64,000 nucleotides of DNA from Microcebus murinus (taxonomy: Eukaryota > Chordata > Mammalia > Primates > Cheirogaleidae): positions 692,501 to 756,500 of the forward strand of contig NC_134120.1 in NCBI RefSeq assembly GCF_040939455.1, in the 5' to 3' direction. This document shows, piece by piece, positions 39,244 to 51,019 of the stretch (the first letter of the stretch is position 1; every line of letters starts with the position of its first letter). Below the pieces are notes generated by a model. It ran no database searches and had not been told where the DNA came from. It saw only the letters and a program-made list of their open reading frames with translations. The position numbers and the translations under genes were made by a program.

Positions 39244-39593
39244 AAAAATTAAAGGCGAAGCGCAGTGGCTCACACCTGTAATCCCAGCACTCTGGGAGGC
39301 CGAGGCGGGAGGATAGCTCAAGGTTAGGAGTTCAAGACCAGCATGAGCAACAGCGAGACCCCATCTCTACTAAAAATAGAAAAGAAATTAATTGGACAAC
39401 TAAAAATATATATAAAAAAAAATTAGCCAGGCATGGTCGTGCATGCCTGTAGTCCCAGCTACTCGGGAGGGTGAGGCAGAAGGATCGCTTGAGCCCAGGA
39501 ATTTGAGGTTGCTGTGAGCTAGGCTGACACCATGGCACTCTAGCCCGGACAACAGAGTGAGACTCTGTCTCAAAAAAAAAAAAAAAAATTAAA
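39244..39593 (+). mobile_element. Young strepsirrhine Alu with target-site duplication
   Basis: The body is 39254-39583, from GGCGAAGCGCAGTGGCTCAC to a poly(A) tail. Direct repeats AAAAATTAAA flank it (39244-39253 and 39584-39593). It has the lineage linker in antisense form (AATTAATTGGACAACTAAAA). Confidence 0.88.
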
Positions 39594-41431
39594 ATGTTTT
39601 CATTTACCATACAGTCATGTCACTCAAATATGTACTGGACATAAAATTTTAAAAGTAGCATTATATGAATTGTATAACTCTGTAAATATTTTAAAGTTCA
39701 CATATATATCTGTGTGTATATATATGTCTGTCTCTGATAAAAGAAGAAAGCAGCCTTAAATTATTGATATGCTCTGTAATCACAGTGAAGTTATAGATAA
39801 TAAATAGTAGGGTGAAATTTTAACTATTAAGGTACAATTTACATGTAACAAAGTGCACACACCTAAAGTGTAAAATGTCACGTGTTCTGTGTATATGCCT
39901 GTGGCCATCACCCAAGACACTGAGCATCTCCACCACCCACAGCAGCACCACTGTGCCCCTAGCAGCCACCCCTCCCTCCACTCCTCGCTTCCATCAACTA
40001 AGTGATGCGCTTTCCTAGACGTTGCTATTAATGGGAATCATACTCTTGTTTGGTTGGTTTATGTTTGGCTTTTCTTTCAGACAAATTCTTTCTAATATAA
40101 TATTTTGATTCTGCACTTTCTTTTCTACTACACTTAGCAGAATTAAATCTATTACAAAGTTATCATTAGTCTGGCTGACCCCACGCTGCCTACAGCCAGT
40201 GTACTCCACAAGAGTCTTCGGGGGAAGACAGGGTGGGGCTGTCATTTACGTGTGACAGCAAACCAAAGCCCTCTCAGTCACTTAAGGATTCACAGTCTCT
40301 CTCTCCCCTTTAGTCCTGGAATGATTACTTGAGGATGCACATTAGAAAAAGAAAACAGCACACAAGGAGGACGTTCCAAGAAACGGCAGCACTAACCCAG
40401 TAGTCAGGTCAAAATACGTTAGAAAGTCAACAGGCTACAAGTACAAGCATGTCTCCACGATAAAACTTAACTCATACTAACAAACAGTATGAGGATACAT
40501 CTTAAGTAGTAATGAAACTCACTGCTTTATTTTGCAACATAAAAAAGAAAAGCAGAAAACATAGGGTAGCAGTGAGGGTGGGCAAGAGCTGAAGAAGGAA
40601 GCAACACACAGGAAACTGCAGCTGCAGTGAGGCACAGTTTGCTCTGGTAGGTCACTGTACGAGATAAAAAGGAACCTACTCAACCTCCACCCTACAACTC
40701 TCATCCAGCTACACAGATTCTGTAACATTATTACACATCCCTCTCTACCAGTCTCTGTGCATCACATAAAACTGCAGGGAATGATATTTTAATAATTGTA
40801 ACACTATAAATGCAAATGACTAGTCTCTCACTTTTAGGCTCCACCTACTCACAAACACTTAAAGTGGTTAAAAGGATAAATGAATATTGGCAGGAGAATA
40901 GCCTTCCGGGTGCAATACCAAACCTATAAGCATAAAGGAAAACATATAAATATTTACCTAAATAAGGTTTAAAACATTTATATGGCAAAAGATTGGGAGA
41001 CTATCTTTTGCAACGTGGACTGGACAAAGGTATGGAGAAACAAGCACACTCATACTTGATGTTGACAGTGAAAAATTGTGCAAACATCTGAGGGCAATTT
41101 TAAATTTGTGTGAAAACAGTAAGTAGTTCCATATATGGTACCGGTTTAACTGATTAAACACATTTCTTTTTTTTTTTTTTTTAAGTTTAATCAAACTTAA
41201 AAAGCTCACTCACACAGCTTGACCCAAAATAAATGCTAAATGGATTCAATTTTGTATGTGAAGCAGATATTATTTCAAATATAATCATGAGCAGAAATAG
41301 TCTAAGCATAAAACCAAAACATTAATCGTCTTAAAAACCATTTTAAAAATGCTGGTAGGTCACATTATTTAAACATGCTGAACTTTTATTTGAGCAAAAG
41401 AAACTATAAACAAAAGTACTTAGAAAAGACT

Positions 41432-42072
41432 GAGACATGCTTTGTGTCCTAGGATATTGTCAATCTTAGAGAATGACCCATGAGCTGATGAGAAGAAAGT
41501 ATATTCAGTGGTTTTTGGGTAGAATGTCCTGTAAATGTCAGTCAGGTCCATTTGTTCTAGGGTTCTGTTTAAGTCTATTATTTCTTTTTGATTTTCTGTT
41601 TGGAGGATCTGTCCTGTGCTGTCAGTGGGGTGTTAAAGTCTCCAACTATTAAGGTGTTGTTGTTTATCCATTTGTTTAGATGCAGTAGAGTTTGATTTAT
41701 GAATCTGGGTGCATCAAGGTTGGCTGCATATATATTTAGAATTGTTATGTCTTCTTGTTGAACTATACCCTTCACCATTATATAGTGACCTTCTTTGTCT
41801 TTTATTACTTTTGTTGATTTAAAAACTAAGTTATCGGTAATCAGCACCACCACGCCAGCTCTCTTTTGGCTTCCGTTTGCTTGAAATATTGTTCTCCACC
41901 CCTTTACCTTTAGTCTAATTGCATCCTAACAGGTTAGATGTGTTTCCTGAAGGCAGAAGATACTTGGCTTGTGTTTTTTTATCCATTCAGCCGGCCTATG
42001 TCTCTTGAGTGGGGAGTTCAAGCCATTAACATTTATTGAGATAACCGATAGGTGGGGAAGATTTCTGTTCAT
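41432..42072 (-). pseudogene. L1 ORF2 stub, endonuclease domain only, broken
   Basis: ATG at 42072-42070 starts a frame with apurinic-endonuclease-like motifs of L1 ORF2: SINVNGLNSPLKRH (the Asn motif), CLQETHLT (the Glu motif), ILNIYAANLDAPRF and VGDFNTPLTAQDRSS (the Asp/Asn motif). Codon 49 is TAG (41928-41926), and a one-base loss near 41588 shifts the frame after QKIKK. Homology resumes as LEQMDLTDIYRTFYPK and ends near 41432 at the inversion breakpoint. No reverse-transcriptase domain remains. Clearly dead. Confidence 0.85.
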
Positions 42073-42155
42073 TATGTTGGGTTGAACTTTATTGCTTTGT
42101 TTTCTCTCTCGAGCTGTTGTAGTATCTGGGCTTTGATCTTTAGCTTTGAGTAGAT

Positions 42156-43127
42156 TTACATTCGTGAATGTTTATTGTGATGATCCATGGGTAACAATGT
42201 TTTGAGTACTTCTTGAAGGGCTGGTCTTGTCTTGGTGAATTCCCTCAGTCTTTGTTTATCTGAGAATGTCTTTATTTCTCCTCCATACACGAACCTTAGT
42301 TTTACAGGGAATAAGATTCTAGGCTGGGCATTGTTTTGTTTCAGAAGAGTGAGAATGGGGCCCCAGTCTCTCCTTGCTTGTAAAGTCTCATTAGAGAAGT
42401 CTGGTGTTATTCGAATTGGCTTTCCCTTGTATGTTACTTGCTTCTTTCGTCTTACAGCTCTTAGTAGGGCCTCTTTAGTTGATATTTTGGTCAGTCTGAT
42501 CACTGCATGTCGTGATGTCTTCCTGTTTGCACTGAATCTCCCAGGGGTCCTCTGAGCTTCGTGAACTTGTATATCGAGATTTTGAGCAAGGACTGGGAAA
42601 TTTTCCTCTATTATATCTTCAAATAGCTTGTCCAACCCTTGAGTGTTTTCTTCTTCCCCTTCTGGTAACCCTATGACCCTCACATTAGGTTTCTTCACAT
42701 AATCCCACATCTCTTGTAGGCTTTGCTCTTTTCTCTTGTATCTCTGCTCTATCTCTGTGACTGATTTATTTAATTGGAAGGTGTTATCTTCAATCTCTGA
42801 GATTCTTTCTTCTGTTTGATCTACCCTGTTCTTGAGGCTTTCCACTGTATTTTGTAGTTCCCAGAATTGATTCTTCATTTCCAGGAGTTCAGTTAAACTT
42901 TTCTTCATTGTATCGATTTCTTCAGTGAATTTTTGTTCTAGGTCCTGGAGGCTTTTTGTGGTTTCTTTGTGTTGGTTATGGAGTTGTTCTTGCAGGTCAC
43001 TGAATTTTCCTTATGATTCATATTCAAAATTTCTCTTCTGTCATTTTGGTTGCCTGATTTGGTTGGTGTCCGTTTCTAAGGGGCTGGTACTTTTCTTTGG
43101 GGGTGTGGTTTCCGTTTGGTTCTTCAT
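42156..43127 (-). pseudogene. L1 ORF1 pseudogene (RNA-binding chaperone)
   Basis: ATG at 43127-43125 opens a frame that would give about 323 codons, close to the usual L1 ORF1 length, ending at the stop at 42156. It is broken by in-frame stops TGA at 43043-43041 (codon 29) and TAA at 43013-43011 (codon 39). The downstream 250 codons are open. They show a heptad-like coiled coil (NRVDQTEERISEIEDN), the RRM region (PNVRVIGLPEGEEENT) and the C-terminal domain (FSNETLQARRDWGPIL, TKTRPALQEVLKTLLP). ORF1p binds L1 RNA as a trimer in the family. This copy cannot make full-length protein from its original start. Confidence 0.88.
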
Positions 43128-43967
43128 ATTTCCGGAGTTCCTTCACTGATTTCCTCTCATGTCAATCAGTTGCTTCTTTCCTTTAGGTTTTCGTTTCGGT
43201 ATTCACACATCTTTGTTTAGTTTCTGAGCCGGTAGTTGGTGTCTGTGGGTGAGATTCGACCACTCCCTGTATGATGAGTCAATAGGTGCCAAGAAAAGGG
43301 TACAAAAATTAGAAAATTAAAAAAAAATGATTTCTGGGGGATGGTCATGCTGGAAACTCAGACTTGTGGGGGGAGGGAAGAAGGGCATTGTTTGAAACCT
43401 TAAAATTTGTACCCCCATAATATGCCAAAATAAAAAAAAAATGATTAACAAACTTTATACACAAAGAAATTTAAAAACACCCAACAGAAAAATGAGCAGA
43501 TGACATAAACAGACAAAAATATGAGAAATATACTTTCTTAGATAAAAATTATCTTCAATTTCATAAAAAAATTAAAATTTGATGTAAACAGTATACCATT
43601 TTCACGGTTTCAGATTGGAAAAGAGTGAGAGAATGACTACTTAAAACACAGCAGATGTCATCAGCTGCTGCAGACTTCTGGAGAGCACTCTGGCCTTTTG
43701 GCCAGAGGACCAAAATCCTTGAAATATGCTTAGTGTTTGATCTGGAACCTTCTAGGATCCTACTAGTCTTGGGGGGATATAACTAACACTGTCATAAAAC
43801 ATCAAAATTGTTAGCTTTTATATTTATCAATATCAGGCTGGTTACAGAAGCTATAATTTATCACAAATTATGCAGCTAATAAAACACTTGCAGAGATACA
43901 CAATTTCTAACATGAAAAGATGATCCCAAATATATTGTTGAATAAACATTTTACTGGGAAAAAAATA

Positions 43968-44005
<38 letters not shown>
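43968..44005 (+). repeat. (AT)n microsatellite
   Basis: About 18 AT units in an uninterrupted run. The minus-strand frame through it reads alternating Ile-Tyr and is an artefact. Confidence 0.9.
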
Positions 44006-44007
<2 letters not shown>

Positions 44008-44347
44008 ATAGCATTATCCAACCAGCAAGTGTGTAACAAGGATAGGTAATGCCAGGAAGAGTTTGCACCAAAACGTCCATGACAGCCAAGGCTAACTGGT
44101 AAATTATGAAGGTTTTCTTCCATTTTATGACTTATTACTTTCAATGCACACGTTACTATTAAAATCAGGAAGATAAAAATCAACCTCTACCTCTTTTTTT
44201 GAAGGAATGCATCCTAAAAGAGAGGGCTGAGGAGTCTCTGAGGCAGAGAAAGGGAGGTACCCAAGCCTCTGCAAGGGGTTTACCTGGTCTGGCGAATCCA
44301 GTGCTAACAGGCATATATATCCCTACCGATAAGCAAATCCTCAATTA

Positions 44348-44377
44348 ACAAATGCCTGTTTGTTTGTTTGTTTGTTT
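44348..44377 (+). repeat. (TTTG)n microsatellite
   Basis: Five TTTG units, then T-rich sequence. Simple repeat. Confidence 0.8.
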
Positions 44378-44455
44378 TAATTTAATTATGTGAATTGTCA
44401 TATAGCTTTAGTCCAGAAGAAAGTTAATATTTCTCATTAAAAATTAATCAATGAC

Positions 44456-44610
44456 TGCCAAGTGTGGTAGCACACACCTGTAATCCCAGCCACTCGGGAG
44501 ACTGCGCTGGGAGGATCACTTGAGCCCAGGACTTCAAGGCTAGCTTAGGCAGCGTAGCAAGATTCTGTCATCGTCGTCGTTGTCGTCATCATCATCATCA
44601 TCATCATCAA
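44456..44610 (+). mobile_element. Monomeric 7SL-type SINE with compound trinucleotide tail
   Basis: The monomer (44456-44568) reads CCAAGTGTGGTAGCACACAC, CTGTAATCCCAGCCACTCGG, ...GGAGGATCACTTGAGCCCAG and ends GATTCTGTC. Instead of poly(A) it ends in (TCGTCGTTGTCG)(TCA)n up to 44610. The minus-strand frame reading runs of Asp is only this repeat. Confidence 0.75.
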
Positions 44611-44639
44611 GGATGACTTCTACAATCATGTTGTAGTAA

Positions 44640-46330
44640 CTGCTATGAGACTTGCCCTCCCACCAAAAACAACTGGAAAGATGAACAAGATAGATGAAAT
44701 AACTATTTGTAGATACTGCATATACTGACCCCAGGGAGAAAAGAAACAAAGCTGTATGCCCCAAGTAAGCCCAGCTTCTTGCATAAAGGGAATTTACCAC
44801 ATCACAGGGCAAGAGGGGAAGCTAAGCAGAGGAGGGCAGCTTTTCTGAGTTTAGGAGATAGATCAGAATTCAGGGAAACTGCAATACCTCGTCTTTGCAA
44901 AGTACTGTAAAGCAGGAAGGAAGAAAACGAGTTGCAGAAATAGGCAAAATGTTCCACTTGAGTCTGTCACTGAATGCTAACATGCATGTTACTAGGGTAA
45001 AACCATACCTATGGTTTTACCAGGCAAAGTACAACCAGAGAGCTCCACACTGAACTACCCCCAGAGATAACAAAGAAGGAGAGAGATCAAGTTTTGACTA
45101 GCCAGAGTTGAGAGGCATCTTTGAATCAGCAAGGATTTCAGTAGGTCCCAGAAGGATCCTGCCCCAGCAGTAGGATTGAACTTGCATTATGACCAAGGGG
45201 ACTCTAGGCCCACTCTAACAAAGTTTAAGAACAGCCTTGAAAAGATCAAGCTGATCTACAGTTGCTGACCTAAGAAAATAAAGATCAAGAGGCTTTGAAG
45301 GAAGAAATAAAAACCGTAGGCAGTAAATATGATATTTATAATATCCGGCATACAACAAAAAATGATCAGACATAGAAGAAGCTGGAAAGTGTGACCTATA
45401 ACAGGAAGAAAAAATTTTAAATAGAAACATAACCAAAAATGACAGAGAATTAACATCAAAGGAATTAAGTATTATAAACTATTAAAAGATTTACATGAAA
45501 CCATAGACATATCAGGAGAATAAAAAAAGGTATTTAAACAACAAAAAAATGAGAGAAATACATGGAACATACATAGATTAAAAAATATGATATCTGAGAG
45601 TAAATAAAATTTATTGGTTGGGCTTAACAGAAGGCTAGATATTGCAGAAGATAAAATCAGCAAATCCAAAAGGTTGAACAACAGAAAAGATCAAAAGTCA
45701 AAATTCAAGTTACAGAAGGAAAAAAAACTGAAAAAGAGGAGCAAGCAAGCTTCTGTGGTGTGTGGGGATACTGAGGCGCCTACCATGTGTGGCTCATGTC
45801 TCAGGGAGAGCAGAAATAAAGATGTGAAAAATAAAGGCTGAAAATTTTTGAAAATGGATGAAAACCATGAATATCCAGATACAAGAATCCCAACAAACTC
45901 TGAAGCAAGACAAATCAAAACACATCATACCCAAATTCCTGAAAGCCAATATTAAAATTATATATCTTTAAAATATCCAGAGAAAAGGTACACAGGATGA
46001 AGATGGGACAGGGTAGAAAAGACTGCAGAACTTTCCAGAACTGTGGAAATTATAAGATAAACAGTGACAACTTTGAAAAGTGGGGACAGAAGAGAAAAAC
46101 TGTCAAACATGAAGACAAAACAAAGACAGTTTTCAAACAAAAAAACCTGACATGACCCTTCTCTGTGAGACAGGTTGAAAGGCATGCTCCATGCTGGAGG
46201 ACGGTGGCAGCAAAAGGAAACTCGATCAACACGCAGGGAGAGGAGCCCAGGGGCTGGTGAATGTATGGGCAAATGGAAAGGACTGCTCATTTCTTAGTAT
46301 CTTTAAAACCTACTTGACTACTTTAAACAA
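44640..46330 (+). mobile_element. Old HAL1/L1-like element (plus strand)
   Basis: Degenerate plus-strand ORF1-type sequence is visible: 'GAAAATGGATGAAAACCATG' leads to 'CAACAAACTCTGAAGCAAG', 'AAAACACATCATACCCAAAT' and 'TCCTGAAAGCC', which follows the ORF1 RNA-binding region of HAL1/L1M elements. Upstream A-rich sequence (45250-45720) fits the N-terminal coiled-coil part. All frames are broken. Ends are not well defined. Confidence 0.6.
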
Positions 46331-46744
46331 AAAGCAATAATGCATTGTGTAGTTTATAATAGAAAGAAACATGTGTGACACAAACACAAAGGATGGGAAG
46401 GGGTGGACGTCCACTATGCACAACTCACGAACTGTAGGCAATGGTATAATGTCACTTGGAGAAAGACGGTGATGAGTTAAAAAAAATACCAACTGGAGAC
46501 ATAACAACGACTACAAAATAGAACTAATGTGCATAGCTAATAAGCCAGTGACGGCATTAAATAGAAATATATGCCAATACTCAAAAATGAAAAAAGGAAC
46601 AAAGAAATTAGATAATTAGAAAATCAACAGCAAGATGACTGACTTAAGCTCAGCCATATTAAATATTAAGATAAATGTACACTTTAAAAATGCAGCAATT
46701 GTCAGAAGAAATGAAAAAGTGATACTTACATATATTATGTTAAC

Positions 46745-47121
46745 AAGAAACATACTTTATTTTTTTTATTTTTTTATTTTTTTTCAGACAGAGTCTCACT
46801 TTGTTGCCCAGGCTACAGTGAGTACCATGGCATCAGCCTAGCTCATAGCAACCTCAAACTCCTAGGCTCAAACAATCCTCCTGCCTCAGCCTCCCCGAGT
46901 AGCTGGGACTACAGGCATGCGCCACCATGCCCAGCTAATTTTTTTTCTATATATATATTAGTTGGCCAATTAATTTCTTTCTATTTATGATAGAGACGGG
47001 GTCTCGCTCTCGCTTAGGCTGGTTTCGAACTCCTGACTTTGAGCTATCCACCCGCCTCGGCCTCCCAGAGTGCCAGGATTACAGTTGTGAGCCACCGCGC
47101 CTGGCCAAGAAACATACTTTA
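46745..47121 (-). mobile_element. Young strepsirrhine Alu with perfect 15-bp duplication
   Basis: The body is 46760-47106 on the minus strand. Direct repeats AAGAAACATACTTTA at 46745-46759 and 47107-47121 are identical. The linker TTAGTTGGCCAATTAATTTC is intact. It interrupts old L1-like sequence. Confidence 0.93.
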
Positions 47122-47460
47122 AATTCAAAAAAAGATACATAAAACATAAAATGATGGAAAAACATATACCATGTAAACACCTATCAGAAAAAGCTGGAGA
47201 TATTATAGTAGTAAAGTAGATGTCAAAGTAAAGACCACCACCAGAAATAATAAAAAGGGTTAATTAAACAAAATATAATAATTTTGAATGTGTATGCACC
47301 CAGTAACAGTGCTTTCAACACACATAAGGCAAAAAATAACAGCACCAAAGGGTCAAACCAAAGAGTATAAGATCTTAAATTCATCTGACTCATATGCCAA
47401 TCCGCTTTGACTGAGAAATCCTGATCCTGAATAGTAGCCTAGGCAATTTTCAAAAAGAAC
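47122..47460 (+). mobile_element. Old L1 ORF2 fragment (endonuclease region)
   Basis: 'GACCACCACCAGAAATAATA...AATGTGTATGCACCCAGTAA...CAACACACATAAGGC' follows the L1 ORF2 endonuclease segment 'ILNIYAPN'. Broken in all frames. It may be the continuation of the element at 44640-46330, separated by the Alu insertion and other sequence. Confidence 0.5.
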
Positions 47461-48186
47461 ATCTGACCTGGGGACTGATGGAGACTATGTGATAAACAGA
47501 GATAACATAGAGAAAGAAAAATATTTCTATATATCTAAAAAGGAGAAAATTAAAAATAGGATACAGCTTGCATATATCTGGTGTTATCAATTTGAAAAAT
47601 ACTACACACACACAAGCACAGGTGTAACTTTTAATTGGCAAGGAGAGGGGCACACCACCAAATAAAAGATATAAATTTCTAATAAGCATGGAGGAATTTC
47701 AATATCCTATTAATAATCTAAGAATTACAAATTAAAGCAATGAACTGTCCCCATTTTCTCTACCAAACTAAGATTTTTTTTTCAATACTTATTTTAAATA
47801 TTTTTAAAAATAATATCTAGTAACGACACATTGCAAATTACAAAATGTTTTTGTACATCTCTTCCTGCGATAATTTGGAAATACCAGAAGCCTAAAATTG
47901 TGATAACCTTCCACCAAACAATTCTTCTTCTAAGAATTTATCTGAAACATAAAGACTTGCTGTTTAGATGTCTTCTCTTAATGCTTATGTACTTCTACAA
48001 AGTGGAGTAGGAGCTGCTCACTTGTCCCGCACCCCGTGAAGAAGGCGGCAGAGGCTGGTTGAGTAGCTAAGTCTTATTCGCCAGCTCAGGCATTAGAAAA
48101 CTATGTTCTGTGATCCAAATCTAGCCTAGACTAATTCTGTGTGGCCCTCAAGGTAAAAATGTATTTTTCATATTCAAAGAGTTGCC

Positions 48187-48217
48187 AAAAAAAAAAAAAA
48201 AAGAGAGAGAGAGAAGG
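48187..48217 (+). repeat. Poly(A) and (GA)n tract
   Basis: About 17 A residues are followed by five GA units. Simple sequence. Confidence 0.75.
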
Positions 48218-49397
48218 AGCAAGAACACAGAAGACAATGGCTATCTGGCGGACAGTGTGTGGCCCACAGTATCTCCTGATGGTGAGCAAACGGACAAAGA
48301 AGGAATAACAAACTCTCACTAGTGTCCAGATGGTTTGAGGAAAGATATAAGAACATATAAAATAATGAATTTCAACCTAGGGACCACTTAAATATAGGCA
48401 ACACTAAAATACCTCAACAATCAAAATATTTGTGAGTCTTACATGTCAAACACATTTAGTTTCCAAAAAGTCCAGTACACACAAGAATGAGTAGGCCCTT
48501 GCCATTCGTGGTCCTTAACTGCAAACAGTATGCTATGTGAGCAGCTATTCCTAACTCAACCAAACTAAGGAATGTATACCCAATTTTCCTTCCCTTAACA
48601 AACAATTGCTTGAGTCAAAGGTCACTCAGGGACAAACTCAATATTTCCTTACTCAGCATTGAGGATCAGCAAATCATATAAGAAAAAGCTTCTCACATTC
48701 AGATCAATACTACACACAAACTGACATAAAATAAACACCAGTGGCCACAACTGAGGTTTTGTTTTTTCACAAAAACAGATGTGTACCAGCATTTTAGGTT
48801 AGGAGACTCTCAACATTTGTGAAAGATCTGTTTGGGATATCATAGAAAACACAGAAATCTATAAATACTGTTCTCTCCACTTCACCCATTATGTATTCTC
48901 CAGGTACAAAGAAAAACTCAGCAAAGGTGAAACAAGAATTCTGAAAACATCTCTCTCCTTCTTCCCCTAGTTTAAGACACAGAGTAACACTTCACTCCCT
49001 CCTAATCAAGGAGGGTTCTCTACCTTTCAAAAGTTGAAATCAACAGGCTGGTCTCAAAGACTAGGCTAAACCATGTCTGACTTCTAGTTTCCCAAACAAT
49101 ATCTTAACTAGCCTATTGGGGAGTAAATCAGTTAGCAAGAATGGACTCATCTATTCCCTGCTGAAAGTTCTGTGTCAAGCCAATAGGAACATTAAAAACT
49201 ACCTAAAACCAATTATGTGCTAAAACACCACGGAAATTATTCTGGCATAATTTTCAATGACCTCTCCTGAGAAATAAAAAAGTTATAAAACAAATTCCCC
49301 ATGCATAAATAAATTAGCTGGTATAAACAGAAATGCATGTACTATCCACAAGTTACCACTAAGAATAAAACAGTGATATAGCCCAGACGCTGCTCAC

Positions 49398-49492
49398 CCC
49401 CAGAGCTGGCAGACGTTGTGTGCAGCTCACAGCCACCTTCAGCTTCCAGTCGGTTTCCCCATCTAGTTGATCCGTTCGAATAAAACATGAAC
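49398..49492 (-). CDS. ATP9B: ATP9B internal exon 'B' with the DGET dephosphorylation loop
   Basis: This 95-bp exon has an acceptor ...TTTTAAG and a GGG|GTGAGC donor. It begins with the last two bases of a Gly codon, then reads [18 protein letters not shown], then [13 protein letters not shown], ending in phase 0. DGET is the P4-ATPase form of the actuator-domain loop (TGES in P2 pumps); its Glu positions water to hydrolyse the aspartyl phosphate during the transport cycle. Both the Asp and the Glu are intact, so nothing here suggests a dead pump. The residues after DGETDW (KLKVAV) are the ATP9B version. Arg in TQRLP may differ from human ATP9B (memory only). Confidence 0.96.
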
Positions 49493-49984
49493 CTTAAAAG
49501 AAGAGAAGAAAAATTCACCACTCCTGAATTTGTTATCCCTGACCTGCAGTATCACCGAAGCACAGTATCTCGATGTATGGTTTGTGTCCCACTCACAAAT
49601 TGATGTATCTAGATATTCTCAGGAACAAAACTCCTTAAAAGCCTTTATTTGAGATGATATTACTTGATTCACAATTCAGAACAATTGTGCTGAAAAGATA
49701 ATGGTCAAATTTTTTTAATTAATCACTTATTTCCTAGTTGGTGTTCTTGCCTATTCAGGGCTAACAGTGATTCATCTTTTACTTTAGAAAGACCGCATTG
49801 ATCATTTCTACCTTTAATCCATGTTCTAATAATGAGAAAATAATAAGTAGATACACAAAAATATTAAGAGTATGTGATATTATCCTGCTAATAAAATATC
49901 AGATTTACCACCATAAAACATGTTCAATAATACAAGCAAAGCTAAAATGCTAAAATCCAGGTAAATGCTGTTACATACTCACAA

Positions 49985-50368
49985 GCTTATCAAATTTTAA
50001 ACATGGAAAAATATACAAAAATCCATTTACCCTTTGACCATGCTATCATCTCACTTCTCAGAAACTATTCTAAAGATAGAAAGCAAATGCACAAAATGAT
50101 ATATACACAAGACTATTCATTACATTATTTATAACAAAAGGTTATTATAAAACAAAAGTGAACAAATGATTAGAGAACTAGTTGAAAAAAACAGCACATG
50201 CAACAGTAAGAAAAAAATAAAGAAAAATAAGATAACTTCAATACACTACTATGGGACGAGTTCTAGGATATATATTGCTAAATGAAGAAAGCCAGGTGTA
50301 GAACATTACATATATAAAACAATTCATTATAGTTAAGAACAAAGGAGAGGGGAGAGAGAGAATTCATG
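49985..50368 (+). mobile_element. Old L1 3'-end fragment
   Basis: 'CCTTTGACCATGCTATCATC', 'TCACTTCTCAGAAACTATTC', 'ATATACACAAGACTATTCAT' and 'AATTGCTAAATGAAGAAAGCC'-like words follow the ORF2 3' end and 3' UTR of old L1M families. The following TG-rich repeat occupies the place where such elements often carry an internal microsatellite. Confidence 0.6.
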
Positions 50369-50925
50369 TGTGTATGTGCAGGCATCTCTCTCTGCATGTG
50401 TAACTGTGTGTGGGTGTGCATCTATGTATCTGTATTTGTGTGCATGTGGTGCATGCGTATTTGTGTGCATGTATATCTGTTCTGTGTGCATGGGTGTGTA
50501 TCTCTGTGTGCTGTTGTGTGTTCACATGCATATCTGTGAATGCATATTTGTGTATTTATCTGTGTACGTATGTTTATATACATTTGTATCTGTGTGCAAG
50601 TGCATGTATCTGTGTGTTTCTATGCATGCCTGTTTTTGTGTATGTATCTGTGTGTACACACATCTTTATGTGTCTATGAGCATATCTATGTATCCGTGTG
50701 TATATCTGTGTGCATACACGTGTATCTGTGCATGCAAGTGTACCTGTGTGTGCATATCTGTGGGTATGCACACATATCTTTGTGTGTCTGCAAATGTATC
50801 TGTGTGTGTGTGCATGTGTACCTGTGCTTGTGTGTATGTATTTCCCTGTATGTACATCTCTGTGTGCGCCTGTGTCTGTGATTCCCTATGTGTACATCTC
50901 TGTGTATGCCTGTGTGTGCATAATA
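50369..50925 (+). repeat. Long degenerate TG-rich tandem repeat (about 560 bp)
   Basis: Almost all of this stretch is built from TGTGTG, TGTATCTGTGTG, TGCATG and TGTGTGTATGTAT words, with no exact period. Alternating purine-pyrimidine runs could adopt Z-DNA. Open frames up to 225 codons on the plus strand read Cys/Val/Tyr/Met-rich peptides made only of the repeat; they are not genes. Confidence 0.9.
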
Positions 50926-51019
50926 CCTACAGAGGGAGGGACGGAGCAGGGGGGACAGGAATGGGGCATGACAGAGGTAAATTTCCTCAGTTTTCATCTT
51001 GCTTCTTATACCTCAGACT

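Larger units (their letters stand above)
41432..43433. mobile_element. 5'-inverted (twin-primed) young L1
   Basis: Two pieces of one L1 lie head to head. From about 43300 down to 41432 the minus strand reads the region before ORF1, ORF1 and the first part of ORF2. From about 43331 to 43433 the plus strand reads the L1 3' UTR ending TGTACCCCCATAATATGCC and poly(A). Most of ORF2 is missing between them. This arrangement is the known product of twin priming during reverse transcription. No clean target-site duplication was found; the left flank ...TTAGAAAAGACT and the right flank ATGATTAACAAAC do not match well, so both breakpoints are approximate. Confidence 0.8.
35512..49397 (-). other. ATP9B: ATP9B intron between exons B and C (13.9 kb)
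   Basis: This is bounded by the splice sites of exons B and C. It carries three Alu dimers, a hAT-like DNA transposon, a 5'-inverted L1, a monomeric SINE, old L1/HAL1-like sequence and several microsatellites. Unique AT-rich sequence without recognisable features occupies 37610-39240, 39740-40860 and 47470-49397. Confidence 0.8.

Noticed and set aside
44540..44812. Minus-strand frame with a run of Asp residues
   Set aside because: The acidic run is only the (TCA)n/(TCG)n tail of a SINE.
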